A DNA stretch of 62,910 bases from Planctomycetota bacterium (GCA_016860685.1 BOJX01000006.1:1-62910), one strand, 5' to 3'; counted from the first letter of the stretch, positions 34,418-43,436 are shown. Numbers and translations are program-made. Notes: generated by a model not told the origin, from the sequence alone.

Positions 34418-34468
34418 TCCGGGAATGTACGTCCCCGCCAACCTTGCGGCAAAAAAGGGGTCGAATTG

Positions 34469-34496
34469 TTGCGTCTCGGGGTCGGGGGCGTAGATT
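34469..34496 (+). promoter_or_regulatory. Candidate promoter for the small lipoprotein and tRNA-Sec
   Basis: TTGCGT (34469-34474) and TAGATT (34491-34496) with a 16-bp spacer, in the divergent region after the truD start. It could drive both the lipoprotein gene and selC downstream. Confidence 0.4.
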
Positions 34497-34614
34497 GCGC
34501 GAGAGGCGGCGCGGGGGCCGTCCGCAGGGTCCGGGGGCGCGGCGACGCCGGATCCTGTGAAACAGGAAAGCGCAGGGTGCCCGACCTCGCCGTCCGGGCG
34601 CAAGGAGACCTTTG

Positions 34615-34815
34615 ATGAAGACTCAGCATGTCGGTCGGTTTGTGTGTGCGTTGGCGTTCGCGGCGGCGTTCTGCGCTGCATGCGGGTGCGCGACGACGCG
34701 CAGCACAACCGAGGTCAGTCATTCCCGTCACGAGACCGAACCGGAGATGACGAATCAGGGCGAGATGCAATCCGAGGGCGAGATGGTGTCGCCGGGTACG
34801 ATGATCGTGGACTGA
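34615..34815 (+). CDS. Small lipoprotein of unknown function
   Basis: 66 residues; ATG 34615 lies ten bases after AAGGAG. Residues 1-25 are a lipoprotein signal (VCALAFAAAFCAACGC) with several possible lipid-attachment cysteines. The mature part is short, polar and methionine-rich, with a near repeat MTNQGEMQSEGEMVSPGTM. No homologue is recognised. It is followed 40 bp later by the selenocysteine tRNA, with a hairpin in between. Confidence 0.65.
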   Translation: MKTQHVGRFVCALAFAAAFCAACGCATTRSTTEVSHSRHETEPEMTNQGEMQSEGEMVSPGTMIVD

Positions 34816-34832
34816 GCCGGTCGGCGAGATGA

Positions 34833-34851
34833 GGCGGGTTTCGCACCCGCC
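34833..34851 (+). promoter_or_regulatory. Hairpin just upstream of tRNA-Sec
   Basis: GGCGGGT (34833-34839), loop TTCGC, ACCCGCC (34845-34851): a perfect 7-bp stem ending three bases before the 5' end of the tRNA. It has no T-run, so it may be an mRNA 3' protector or a tRNA-processing boundary rather than a terminator. Confidence 0.45.
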
Positions 34852-34854
34852 GCT

Positions 34855-34950
34855 GGGGGTGTCCGGACGCCTGGTGGGTTCCGCGGCCTTCAAAGCCGTT
34901 GAGGGGTCGTTAGCGCGGCTCCTGGTGGGTTCGATTCCCATCCACCCCCG
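34855..34950 (+). tRNA. selC: Selenocysteine tRNA, anticodon TCA
   Basis: A 96-nt tRNA-Sec. The acceptor GGGGGTG pairs with CACCCCC, with discriminator G at 34950. The anticodon stem-loop is GCGGC-CTTCAAA-GCCGT, with TCA at 34890-34892. A long variable arm (about 20 nt, GAGGGGTCG...CTC) precedes the T arm GTGGG-TTCGATT-CCCAT. Acceptor plus T stems total 13 bp, as expected for tRNA-Sec rather than tRNA-Ser. CCA is not encoded. It implies that the organism uses UGA-directed selenocysteine; selA, selB and selD are not in this window. Confidence 0.93.
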
Positions 34951-35249
34951 TCTTGATCCGGTGCAAGCCGTTACCCGGTGAAAATGCGACTCGATGCAAC
35001 GCAATTTACGCGTCGCCCTCGATGTGTTGGCGTCGGGTTACGCGCACCTGGTTACAGTTTCGCTTCTTTTATATTACCGAAAAATTGAAGAGCGGTATCC
35101 CTGAAATCTTCTCGCGTCTTGCGCCCTCACTGGCGACAATACAGGTAGTGCTGGGATCCCGGGCCAAGACTGGGCAAGCGCGTTGTGATGAGGCTGGCAA
35201 CCAAGGGTGTTGTACGTCCGGGCGTATCAGGTGAAGCGGGAGGACAAGC
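34951..35249. other. Intergenic region between tRNA-Sec and a secreted-protein gene
   Basis: No gene is seen. An AT-rich patch (around 35060-35095, containing TTTATATTACC) probably holds the promoter of the downstream gene, but no convincing -35/-10 pair was fixed. The ribosome binding site GGGAGGA precedes ATG 35250. Confidence 0.4.
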
Positions 35250-36116
35250 ATGAAACGAGTGATGATGGCGGCGGCGTTTTGCCTGATCGCGGGGTCGGCG
35301 GGGGCGACGGACTTGAATGTTTCGGCGACCGACCTGAACGGTAACTCGTCGATCACGGTTCAGCCTGGGGCGACGGTGAATTACAAGGTGACCGGCGCGT
35401 TGTCGGACACGTTGAACGAAGGTCTTGCGCTGTTCGGGCTGGATCTGGATTTCGAGGGCGGCGCGCTGGCGCAAGCGGACACGCCGACGCAGAACCCGAT
35501 GCTGAACTTTACCCGGAATGCGGGCATCACGAATCCGGACGGTTACGGCGGGACGATCATCAACGGCGACCTGGTTCAGGTGGGTGGGGGGCAGAACACG
35601 ATCAAGAACTTCGCGGAAAACGCGGATTTCCCGATCGGAACGGTGATTACGAACGTGGCGCATACGGCGCAGGTTCTGGTGACGGGTTCACTGACAGCGC
35701 CGAGCAAGCCGGGGACGTACCGCCTGCTGATCAAGAACGTCTTCGCCAACGTGATCAAGGACGGCGAGACGGGGAACCCCTTCTGGGCGACGGAGGCGGC
35801 CGGGGTGGGGAACGTCAGCCACCTGACGATCATCGTCGAGGGCGGGGGCGGGTGCGACGGCAATGAGAAATTCAAGAGCGCGGCGTGCAAGTGCCCCGGC
35901 AAGCGGAAACTGATCGCGAAAGGTAACGCGACGTCCGGTCAGACGGTGCAGGTGTCCGGCGACAACGGGCTGGGGTCGGGCAGCGACGTGGCGAACACCC
36001 GCAACAAGTGGAAAGTGGTGTTCAATAGCACGGTGACTTGCGGAACGACGTACGCCTTGACCGCGACTTTCGATTGCGGGTTGACGGAGGGCAAGAGCGT
36101 GACCTGCGCCCCGTGA
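35250..36116 (+). CDS. Secreted protein of a planctomycete surface family
   Basis: 288 residues with a signal peptide (MKRVMMAAAFCLIAGSAGA). The mature N-terminal part (LNVSATDLNGNSSITVQPG, VNYKVTGALSDTLNEGLALF, GTYRLLIKNVFANVIKDGE) is a beta-rich, cohesin-like module; I recall it as common in secreted Phycisphaerae proteins. The C-terminal ~85 residues begin CDGNEKFKSAACKC and resemble, with divergence, the C-terminal domain of the subtilases and the TIGR03790 protein in this window. A terminator follows. Probably extracellular or surface-associated; no enzymatic motif. Confidence 0.8.
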   Translation: MKRVMMAAAFCLIAGSAGATDLNVSATDLNGNSSITVQPGATVNYKVTGALSDTLNEGLALFGLDLDFEGGALAQADTPTQNPMLNFTRNAGITNPDGYGGTIINGDLVQVGGGQNTIKNFAENADFPIGTVITNVAHTAQVLVTGSLTAPSKPGTYRLLIKNVFANVIKDGETGNPFWATEAAGVGNVSHLTIIVEGGGGCDGNEKFKSAACKCPGKRKLIAKGNATSGQTVQVSGDNGLGSGSDVANTRNKWKVVFNSTVTCGTTYALTATFDCGLTEGKSVTCAP

Positions 36117-36620
36117 CGGGGCAGGGGGCATCCCGGGGTCGGTGCGGGGGTCGGCGGATCTTTGCGGCGGCTCGGGGCACAGGTGAAGTCGGAACATGAC
36201 CGCCGCGGCAGGTTTCTCGGGTTGAGAACCGGGCCGCGGTGGTTGTTTTTTCCGGCAGAGGCGTCAGATGAGTGATGCACGTGAGGGGGTTGCGCGGGGG
36301 TCGGCCCGGCTGCCTGGTGGGGATCCGCGGGGCGATGTGCGGGGGCGGGTGCGATGCGGCGACGCCGAGCTGGTCGGTCAGGGAGAGCGTCGGGCCCTCG
36401 ACAATCCTTTGAAACTCGTCAGAATCCCCAGCGTAGCGCAGGCGGAGATCGATCGACGGGATCGGAGACACCATCGAAGCCGGTTGGCGTTGGGACTGGG
36501 CGCGATTCCGCCGAGACAGTCATGAACTTTCAGTGCCGCGATCGTGTCACCCGCGGCGAGGCGTGGACGCCTGTCGCCGGTGTCGGAGCGCAGGGCCGAA
36601 CCGCAAAAGGAACCACAAAG
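36117..36620. other. Long intergenic region, terminator plus leader of the VOC gene
   Basis: It contains the terminator at 36199-36255. From 36260 to 36620 no frame with natural composition was found on either strand; frames present are Arg/Pro-rich. Part of it is presumably the 5' leader of the VOC gene. Confidence 0.5.
36199..36255 (+). terminator. Intrinsic terminator
   Basis: ACCGCCGCGGC pairs (one G-T wobble) with GCCGCGGTGGT; the stem continues through GGTTTCTC/GAGAACC and is followed by TTGTTTTTT. It ends the secreted-protein transcript. Confidence 0.75.
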
Positions 36621-37277
36621 ATGGCGCGAAAAGCTTCCTTGAAGGGCAGCAAGGGATCCGCAGGTCGCGGGAAGGTCGCTCGAGGCGGGGCGAAGCGGGC
36701 CGGGAAGTCCGGGTCGGCCGCGCGAGCCGCGGCTCGCAAAAGCGGAGGATCGAAGGTCGCCGCGAAGTCCGGTGCGAAAAAGAGCGGTGTTTCGGGGAAG
36801 GGCCGGGCTTCCTCACGCGGCGCGCGACCGAGCTGGCGGCCGGAAGGGTATCACACGATCACGCCGTCGCTGATCGTGAAGGATGCGGAGGCGGCGATCC
36901 GTCTTTACAAGGATGCGTTCGGCGCGGAGGAAGTGATGTGCCTCCGCTCCCCGGACGGCGGAATCATGCACGCCGAGCTGCGGATCGGTGACTCGGTGTT
37001 CATGATGGGCGGAGAGTGGCCTGACCACGGGATGAAGGCGCCGCTTCCGAATCATGTTTCGGGGGGGCTGCACATCTACGTGGAGAACGTGGACAAGGCG
37101 TTCGATCGTGCGCTGTCGGCAGGCTGCTCGGTGGCGATGCCGGTGATGGACATGTTCTGGGGCGACCGGTACGGGAAGGTGCTGGACCCGTTCGGGCATA
37201 TCTGGGGTCTTGCGACGCGCGTGGAGGAGGTATCCCCCGAAGAATGCGCCCGGCGTGCGGCAAGCTGGCAGCCGTAA
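36621..37277 (+). CDS. VOC/PhnB-like protein with histone-H1-like basic tail
   Basis: 218 residues from ATG 36621. Residues 1-~73 are almost only Lys, Ala, Ser, Gly and Arg (ARKASLKGSKGS, KRAGKSGSAARAAARKS), like histone H1/HC1 tails. Residues ~75-205 form a vicinal-oxygen-chelate domain of the PhnB/glyoxalase-like type (TITPSLIVKDAEAAIRLYKDAFGAEE, LHIYVENVDKAFDRALSAG, DRYGKVLDPFGHIWGLAT). The VOC part is common in bacteria with diverse roles; the basic tail would bind DNA or RNA. The combination is unusual, and its role is unknown. Confidence 0.85.
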   Translation: MARKASLKGSKGSAGRGKVARGGAKRAGKSGSAARAAARKSGGSKVAAKSGAKKSGVSGKGRASSRGARPSWRPEGYHTITPSLIVKDAEAAIRLYKDAFGAEEVMCLRSPDGGIMHAELRIGDSVFMMGGEWPDHGMKAPLPNHVSGGLHIYVENVDKAFDRALSAGCSVAMPVMDMFWGDRYGKVLDPFGHIWGLATRVEEVSPEECARRAASWQP

Positions 37278-37410
37278 GAGGCGGGCTCGGCGGTCTGCGG
37301 TCTGAGGTTCAAGAAAGGCGAACAAGTCGCTGCGAGGATCGGCGCCTCCGGGCGGAGTTCCGCTGCCGAGACGAGCGACGACGGGTGTTTCTCGTGAGGG
37401 GGTGCGCGAC

Positions 37411-38115
37411 ATGATGCAACGGGCGGTGCGTGTCGGAGCGGGGGTCGTGATGGCGGCGTCGCTGATTCCGCTGGCCGGGTGTCAGTATCCTTATCGCTCG
37501 ATGCGGATCGACGGTCAGCAGGCGGTGCTGGCGGGTCAGTACGGTCAGGCGCGCGAAATCTTCATGAGCTGTCATGATCGCCGTCCGGGCGATGCGGAGA
37601 ACCTTCACGACGTCGGCGCGATGAGCTTCCTCCTGGCGCAACAGCGTTTCACCGAGCGGAACGCCCCGGCGGGACTGCGCGAGTGCGACCGGGCGATCGA
37701 TTTTTACGGACGAGCGATCACGGCGCGTCCGAACTACCCCGCGGCGCTGATCGGGCGTAACAGCGCGTTTGAGTTGAAGGGGCAGTTCGAGAAGGCGCTG
37801 GAGCAGGCGGAGTGGGCGTCGCGCTACGTGGGTCCGATGGCGAAGCAGTACATTTTCCTGGCGCGCGAGCATGAGGAGCGCGGTGATCTGGATCTGGCGC
37901 GGCTTCGATACCGGCAGGCGGTGGTGCTCGAGCCTGAAAGCCCGGAGGCGCACCAGGCATACGGCGAGTTCCTTCGTCGACGGAACCTTCAGGATGAGGC
38001 GAGCGTAGAACTGCGGGAGGCGGAGCGTTTGTACGCCGCGAGGAAACTGCCGACGCCGGCGGCGCTGCGAGAGGCGCAATCCGAGACCGGCGGGACACCG
38101 CAACCGCAGCCGTGA
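37411..38115 (+). CDS. TPR lipoprotein
   Basis: 234 residues from ATG 37411 (GTG 37402 possible). The N-terminal signal ends in the lipobox PLAGC. The mature protein is made of TPR-like helical pairs (AVLAGQYGQAREIFMSCHDRRPG, DFYGRAITARPNYPAALIGR, DLARLRYRQAVVLEPESPEA). It is probably a periplasmic scaffold anchored in the membrane. It lies 144 bp upstream of asparagine synthase on the same strand; no functional link is evident. Confidence 0.8.
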   Translation: MMQRAVRVGAGVVMAASLIPLAGCQYPYRSMRIDGQQAVLAGQYGQAREIFMSCHDRRPGDAENLHDVGAMSFLLAQQRFTERNAPAGLRECDRAIDFYGRAITARPNYPAALIGRNSAFELKGQFEKALEQAEWASRYVGPMAKQYIFLAREHEERGDLDLARLRYRQAVVLEPESPEAHQAYGEFLRRRNLQDEASVELREAERLYAARKLPTPAALREAQSETGGTPQPQP

Positions 38116-38258
38116 CGGGGCGCGACGCTGAGCGCATTCCTTGATCCCACGCGCGTCGAGGCTCGCTTGGCGACAGGGCGGAAGGCGACGGACGCACGAG
38201 AACGGGCGGGGCTGCGTGCGGGCCTCGAGTGAGTTCGTCGTCGGATTGAGGTCGCCAG

Positions 38259-40187
38259 ATGTGCGGGATTGCGGGGATTGTCCGCTTTGACGAGGCGCCG
38301 GTCGACGCCTCGCTTCTTTCCGCCGCTTGCCGCGCTCAGTGTCATCGCGGACCCGATCACGCCGGAATCTGGATTGAAGACGGCGGAGCGCGGGTCGGTC
38401 TGGGCGCCGTGCGTCTTGCGGTGCAGGATCCGCGTCCGCAGGCGGGTCAGCCTTTTCAGGATCGCTCCGGCCGCTTTGTGCTGGTGTACAACGGCGAGTT
38501 GTATAACGGCTGCGCGCTGCGTGCGGAACTCGAGGCGGCGGGCTGGGCGTTCCGCACGACGGGGGACACGGAAGTCGTGCTGGCGTCCTGCGCGACGTGG
38601 GGGAGCGAGGCGTTTGCGCGTTTTGACGGGATGTGGGGGCTGGCGTTCCACGACCGTCAGGAGCGGCGGGGATTCCTGTCGCGGGACGCGTTCGGCATCA
38701 AACCGCTGGTCTACGCGGCGGACGCTTTGTCGCTGAAGTTCGCCAGCGAGCTGGGGGGGCTTGCGGCGCTGGGATCCTGCCGGGGCGGGGTGGACGCGGA
38801 AGCGCTGCTGCACTACCTGGCGTTCGGGTTCGTCGCGCACCCTCGGACGATCTACGCGGACGCCCGCCGACTTCCACCCGGACACATGCTTTCGTTCACG
38901 GAGAGAGGCGCGGAAGCGCCGCGGCGCTGGTTTCACCTGGGGGAGGAGATTGCGCGGCGACGCGAGACGTGGGCTTCCGCGGGATACGGCGAGGCGTGCG
39001 CGCGGATGCGCGAACTGATCCGGGCGGCTGTGGTTCGTCAGCGTGTCAGCGACGTGCCGCTGGGGTGCTTTCTTTCGGGCGGAGTGGATTCGAGCATCGT
39101 CGCCCTGCATCTTTCGGAAGCCTCGTCTCGGCCGGTCCGGACGTACTCGATCGGGTATGCGGAGCACGGTTCCTATGATGAGACGCGGCACGCCGAGGTG
39201 GTTGCGCAACACCTGGGGACGGAACATGTTTCGTGGCGGTTAACGACGAACGACGTGGTGGAGGTGCTGCCCGAAGTGCTGGATCATGCGTCCGAGCCTT
39301 TTGCGGACAGTTCGATCCTGCCGACGGCCCTGGTGTGCCGGCTGGCGCGGAGAGAGACGACCGTCGCGCTGTCCGGGGACGGAGCGGATGAACTTTTCGG
39401 GGGGTACTGGCGTTATCTGGCGCATGCGGCGCTGCGCGGATATCATCGCCTTCCGGGTTTCCTTCGGCGCCGGGTGATCGAGCCGGTGCTCCTGCGTCAG
39501 GCGTCGTCGAAGGGCGCGGGGGGTGCGGACCGGGTGCGGCAGTGGCGCAAGCTGATCCGGGCGGTCAGCGACGATGCGATCGAGAATCACCTGGCGTGGG
39601 CGCGGATCCTCAGTCCGGAGGCGGAGGACATCCTCTCGGACACGGACCGGCTGCGGGCGATCGTTTCCGGGGTCGTGCGGGAGGCCAAGGCGGATTTCGG
39701 AAGTCTGACGGACGGCGGTGAGGCGGCGGCGGCGCAGGTGTTCGACGTGCAATACGGATTGCCCTGCGACATGCTGCACAAGGTGGATCAGGCGAGCATG
39801 TCGTGTTCGCTGGAGGTCCGGGTTCCGTTTCTTGATGTGGAGGCGGCGGCCGGGGCGCTGGCGATGCCTTCGGCGTGGAAGGTTGATCGGGGGATGCGGA
39901 AGCGGATTCTGGTGGACGCCTACCGGGGACGACTGCCGGATTCCGCGCTGGATCGTCCGAAGCGAGGATTCGAGGCGCCTTTCGGGGAGTTGGTGCGCGA
40001 GCGTCTTCTGGGGATGTTCCGCGACGTGGTGACGCGTGAGCGGGTGGAGGGGACGGGGATGCTGCGTTATTCGGGAGTCGAGGCCGTGCTTTCGTCGCAT
40101 CTGAATCGGACGAGCGAACACGGGGACTTGCTTTTTGCGCTGCTTGCGCTGTGCTGGTGGATCCGTCGCGCGGACCGGCGCACGTGA
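38259..40187 (+). CDS. asnB: Asparagine synthase (glutamine-hydrolysing)
   Basis: 642 residues. The glutaminase domain starts with the nucleophile Cys2 (MCGIAGIVRF), followed by HRGPDHAG, VLVYNGELYN and TTGDTEVVLA. The synthetase domain has the PP-loop LSGGVDSSIVAL, SEPFADSSILPT, ALSGDGADELFGGY and DMLHKVDQASMSCSLEVRVPFLD. It makes Asn from Asp, Gln and ATP; members of this family next to exopolysaccharide genes can instead amidate sugars or glycans, and no such cluster is adjacent here. Confidence 0.94.
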   Translation: MCGIAGIVRFDEAPVDASLLSAACRAQCHRGPDHAGIWIEDGGARVGLGAVRLAVQDPRPQAGQPFQDRSGRFVLVYNGELYNGCALRAELEAAGWAFRTTGDTEVVLASCATWGSEAFARFDGMWGLAFHDRQERRGFLSRDAFGIKPLVYAADALSLKFASELGGLAALGSCRGGVDAEALLHYLAFGFVAHPRTIYADARRLPPGHMLSFTERGAEAPRRWFHLGEEIARRRETWASAGYGEACARMRELIRAAVVRQRVSDVPLGCFLSGGVDSSIVALHLSEASSRPVRTYSIGYAEHGSYDETRHAEVVAQHLGTEHVSWRLTTNDVVEVLPEVLDHASEPFADSSILPTALVCRLARRETTVALSGDGADELFGGYWRYLAHAALRGYHRLPGFLRRRVIEPVLLRQASSKGAGGADRVRQWRKLIRAVSDDAIENHLAWARILSPEAEDILSDTDRLRAIVSGVVREAKADFGSLTDGGEAAAAQVFDVQYGLPCDMLHKVDQASMSCSLEVRVPFLDVEAAAGALAMPSAWKVDRGMRKRILVDAYRGRLPDSALDRPKRGFEAPFGELVRERLLGMFRDVVTRERVEGTGMLRYSGVEAVLSSHLNRTSEHGDLLFALLALCWWIRRADRRT

Positions 40188-40303
40188 TTTGACCCTCGGC
40201 GGCGCCAGGCGTAAACTCAAAGACGCGCGATCCGGGGACACCGCCCCGGCGGCGTCCGTCATCGCCCGTGCGGCGGATTCGAAAGCGGGGGACTGCACCG
40301 CGG

Positions 40304-41284
40304 ATGACCAGCGCTACGACCGAACGCTCCGATCCCCGGGAACAACCCCGCAAGCCGTCTTCGTCGGGGGACGGAGTCCGCACGATCCGCTCGCGATTCC
40401 GCGACTTGTCCGGGGGGTCGCTGCTTGCGTCGTGGGGGATATCGATCGGGGTGCATGCCCTTCTGCTGGCGATCATGTTCAAACTTGCGTGGTACGGGGC
40501 GATTACCGAGCCTCAGGATGAGGTTCCGGTGGCGCTGACGGAGCTGCTGGGGGAGGCGGACCGGGGTCGGCTTTCGTTTTCGACGGCGCCGACGCCGGAC
40601 CTGTCTCCCGTTACGGAGGCGCTTCCGATCGAGCCGCGGCACAGCGCGGAGCTTTCGGGGATGGGTGTTGTGGAGGGAATGACCGGAAGCGGGTCGGGGG
40701 ATCTGGACGTCATCGGGATCGGGACGGGAGGCGCGGATTTTTCAGGGGCGATCGGCGGCGGACAGGGACCGAGCTTTTTCGGGGTGGGGAACGAGAAGGC
40801 CCGGGGCGCGACGCGGATCGTGTACGTTGTGGACCGCAGCGGATCGATGATCGACACGTTCGACCTGGTGCGTGAGGAGCTGGTGCGTTCGGTGTCGCGT
40901 CTGAGCATGACGCAGAAGTTTCACGTGCTTTTCTTCAACGCGGGGGAACCTCTTGAGAACCCTCCGAAGAAGCTGGTCAGCGCCCGGGAGGTTACCAAGA
41001 AGGAGCTTTTTGAGTTCATCCGCACCGTGCGTCCCGAGGGAAGCACGAACCCGACACGTGCGATGGAAAAAGCGTTTCTGCACAATCCCGAGATCATCTT
41101 CTTTCTCACCGACGGCGCCTTTCACAAGACGCTGCTGGATCACCTGCGGGCGTGGAACCGTGACCGGCGGGTGAAGATCTTCACGATCGCGTACGTGGAC
41201 CCGGAAGGCAGCGAGCTGCTCGAGCAGATCGCGCGGGAGCACGGGGGAGAGTTCCGGTATGTTTCGGGCCGCGAGGCGCCTTGA
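40304..41284 (+). CDS. Membrane-anchored von Willebrand factor A protein
   Basis: 326 residues from ATG 40304. A single hydrophobic segment (~40-62, SWGISIGVHALLLAIMFKLAWY) is followed by a Pro/Gly-rich linker and a VWA domain with the MIDAS motif DRSGSM, STNPT and FLTDGAF. Together with the downstream ExbB/ExbD genes the N-terminus resembles a TonB/TolA-like single-pass arrangement. First gene of a six-gene run to 47244. Inferred: a periplasmic metal-dependent adhesion or assembly module energised by, or coupled to, the ExbBD motor. Confidence 0.85.
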   Translation: MTSATTERSDPREQPRKPSSSGDGVRTIRSRFRDLSGGSLLASWGISIGVHALLLAIMFKLAWYGAITEPQDEVPVALTELLGEADRGRLSFSTAPTPDLSPVTEALPIEPRHSAELSGMGVVEGMTGSGSGDLDVIGIGTGGADFSGAIGGGQGPSFFGVGNEKARGATRIVYVVDRSGSMIDTFDLVREELVRSVSRLSMTQKFHVLFFNAGEPLENPPKKLVSAREVTKKELFEFIRTVRPEGSTNPTRAMEKAFLHNPEIIFFLTDGAFHKTLLDHLRAWNRDRRVKIFTIAYVDPEGSELLEQIAREHGGEFRYVSGREAP

Positions 41285-41327
41285 GCGCGGCGCAGAGACG
41301 CTTTTTTCAAGACACACCGCCGGGTCG

Positions 41328-42467
41328 ATGACAATGCGACGACACATCAACAACGAAAACGCGACGCCTGCGGCCGGGATCAGCGGACGCACGTCGTCAT
41401 GCGGCAGGACGCGGGCTCGTCGGGCCGGGGCGTTTGCGGCGGCGCTGGTGATGACGTCGGGGTGGGTGGCGGCGGATCAGGTGGACGTTGCGGGCAAGAC
41501 ATATCCGCGCGGTCGTCTTCTCGGGATCGAAGGCGGGACGCTTCGGTTCCGGCTGGAGTCGTCGGAGATTCTCGCGATCGACTTCGCCGAACTGCAGCGT
41601 GTCCACGTTGATCCGGGGGAGGAGTTCGCGGACTTCAACGCGGCGGAGGAATTCGTCGCGGGCGGCGAGCCGGAAAAGAGCATTGTGCGGTACGAGCGCC
41701 AGTTGCGGACGGCGGAGGGATTCTGGGCGGACCTGATCAAGGTTCGGCTGGTCCGGGCGTGCGACCTTGCGGGTCAGATCGACAAGGCGGTGCATTATTT
41801 CTGCCGGGTGCTGGACGCGGATCTGACGGGAGCGGCGGTGGCGGCGCGGATCATGCCGGATCGCGTTCCGGGCGAGATGACGACGGCGGCGAGGCAGGCG
41901 GTCGAGCAGCTCGAGCGCGCGACGGGTCGGGGAAGCCAGGATGCGCGGAAAGTCCTGGCGCTGGTGTTGAAGTACGACGTGCTGCGACGGGCGGGTGACG
42001 CACGGGCGGACGTGATAGCGCCGGTCATCGCGGATCTGGTCATTCCTAGGGAGGTGTTTACGCCCCAGGTCGGAAGAATCTTCTTGTCTGCGGTCGAGAC
42101 GCTTGCAGCGCGCGGCGACGCCGCGAGCGCGCTGGCGGGGATCGACCGTGCGATGGCGACGGTTTCCGACGCGGCAGCGCCGGACCTGCTGCTGATGAAG
42201 GGGCGGGTACTGGCGGGGGACCGAGCCTCACGGGAGAACCTGATCCGTGCGGGGTGGGCCTTCATGCGGGTCGTGATTCATTACGCGAAGGATGCGCGGG
42301 CGGCCGAGGCGCTGGTCGAGGCGGCGGAGATTCACCGACGGTTGGGACGGACGGAGCAGGCGCGATCGTTGGCGCAGGAGTGTTTGCGGCGTGGGGAATT
42401 GCCGGAGGCGTTGCAGACGAAGGCGGAGAGCCTCGCGGCGCCGGCTGGGAGTGCTGCGCCGGAATGA
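41328..42467 (+). CDS. Exported TPR-like protein of the ExbBD operon
   Basis: 379 residues from ATG 41328 (ATG 41334 possible). A long N-terminus leads into a signal segment (GAFAAALVMTSGWVAA). The mature part opens with a small beta module (VDVAGKTYPRGRLLGIEGGTLRFRLESSEI) and continues as helical TPR-like repeats (EKSIVRYERQLRTAEG, KAVHYFCRVLDADL, RRLGRTEQARSLAQECLRRG). It lies 43 bp after the VWA gene and 145 bp before exbB. Probably periplasmic. Confidence 0.75.
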   Translation: MTMRRHINNENATPAAGISGRTSSCGRTRARRAGAFAAALVMTSGWVAADQVDVAGKTYPRGRLLGIEGGTLRFRLESSEILAIDFAELQRVHVDPGEEFADFNAAEEFVAGGEPEKSIVRYERQLRTAEGFWADLIKVRLVRACDLAGQIDKAVHYFCRVLDADLTGAAVAARIMPDRVPGEMTTAARQAVEQLERATGRGSQDARKVLALVLKYDVLRRAGDARADVIAPVIADLVIPREVFTPQVGRIFLSAVETLAARGDAASALAGIDRAMATVSDAAAPDLLLMKGRVLAGDRASRENLIRAGWAFMRVVIHYAKDARAAEALVEAAEIHRRLGRTEQARSLAQECLRRGELPEALQTKAESLAAPAGSAAPE

Positions 42468-42612
42468 GGGAGTTGTGCGGCCGACTCGGCGACGGCGTGG
42501 TCGAGCTTTGCGGAGACGTCGCCGCTAGAATTCGTCCGCTGCGCGCCGTTTTGCGCCGGAAATCGCTGGTGAGGCAGCGGGGCGGAAGGCAAAGACGAGG
42601 GAGGCATCGAGG

Positions 42613-43413
42613 GTGATCAGGAAGGGTATGCGTCGGGCGATGTACGCGGCGGGGACGCTGGGCTTTGCGGGCTGGAGCCTCGCCCAGACCGAACCAGCGC
42701 CCGGAACGTCGAGCGCGGTCGCGTCCAACTGGTTCGATCATTTTGTCGTCAGCGGAGGGTGGATCGGCTACATCATCGTCGGACTGTCGCTGGTGGCGGT
42801 GACGTTGATCGTCGAGCACTTCATCTCAATCCGGCGACAGAAGCTGGTCGCGCCGGAATCTGCGGGACACCTGCGGGATCTGCTGGAGCGGAAGAAGTAC
42901 ATAGACGCGATCCACTTCACCTCCGAGGACGACACGATGCTCAGCGGGGTGGTGAACGCGGGGCTGCTGGAGGCCTCCAACGGTTACGCGGCGATGGAGC
43001 GTGCGATGGAGGAGGAGCTGGAGGGTCGTTCGGCGCGGTTGTTCCGGAAGATCGAGTATCTGAACATCATCGGGAACGTCAGTCCGATGATCGGTCTTTT
43101 CGGGACGGTGTTCGGATTGATCCGGTTGTTCGGGTCGATCGGGGAGCGCGGCCGGATTCCGGAGGCGAACCTGGTGGCGGAGAACATTTCGATCGCGTTG
43201 GTAACGACGTTCTGGGGGTTGCTGGTGGCGATCCCTGCGCTGGGCGTATACGGATTCATGCGCAACCGGATCGACATTCTGACGGCGGAGTGTGCGCAAG
43301 CCGCGGACCGGTTGCTGAGCATTTTCAAGCCCGGGGCGGGGCACGGATCGACGGGGATTTTGCGGCGTGAGCCGGCGGGCGCGGCGGCGACGGCGGCGGT
43401 CTCGACGACGTAG
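42613..43413 (+). CDS. MotA/TolQ/ExbB proton channel protein
   Basis: 266 residues from GTG 42613. Signal-like N-terminus, then a first transmembrane helix (GYIIVGLSLVAVTLIVEHFI), a cytoplasmic loop (ERAMEEELEGRSARLFRKIEYLNIIGNVSPMIGLFGTV), and two further helices including ENISIALVTTFWGLLVAIPALGVYGF, the conserved channel segment. With ExbD it forms a proton-motive-force-driven motor in the inner membrane. The downstream neighbours are two ExbD genes. Confidence 0.92.
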   Translation: MIRKGMRRAMYAAGTLGFAGWSLAQTEPAPGTSSAVASNWFDHFVVSGGWIGYIIVGLSLVAVTLIVEHFISIRRQKLVAPESAGHLRDLLERKKYIDAIHFTSEDDTMLSGVVNAGLLEASNGYAAMERAMEEELEGRSARLFRKIEYLNIIGNVSPMIGLFGTVFGLIRLFGSIGERGRIPEANLVAENISIALVTTFWGLLVAIPALGVYGFMRNRIDILTAECAQAADRLLSIFKPGAGHGSTGILRREPAGAAATAAVSTT

Positions 43414-43436
43414 GCGCGGGGACGGGGGGCGGACGG

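Noticed and set aside
36268-36525. Possible small gene before the VOC protein (plus strand) and an opposing frame ending at 36022
   Set aside because: Composition is Arg/Gly- or Pro-rich and unnatural; the opposing frame runs across a terminator and into the 3' end of a clear gene.
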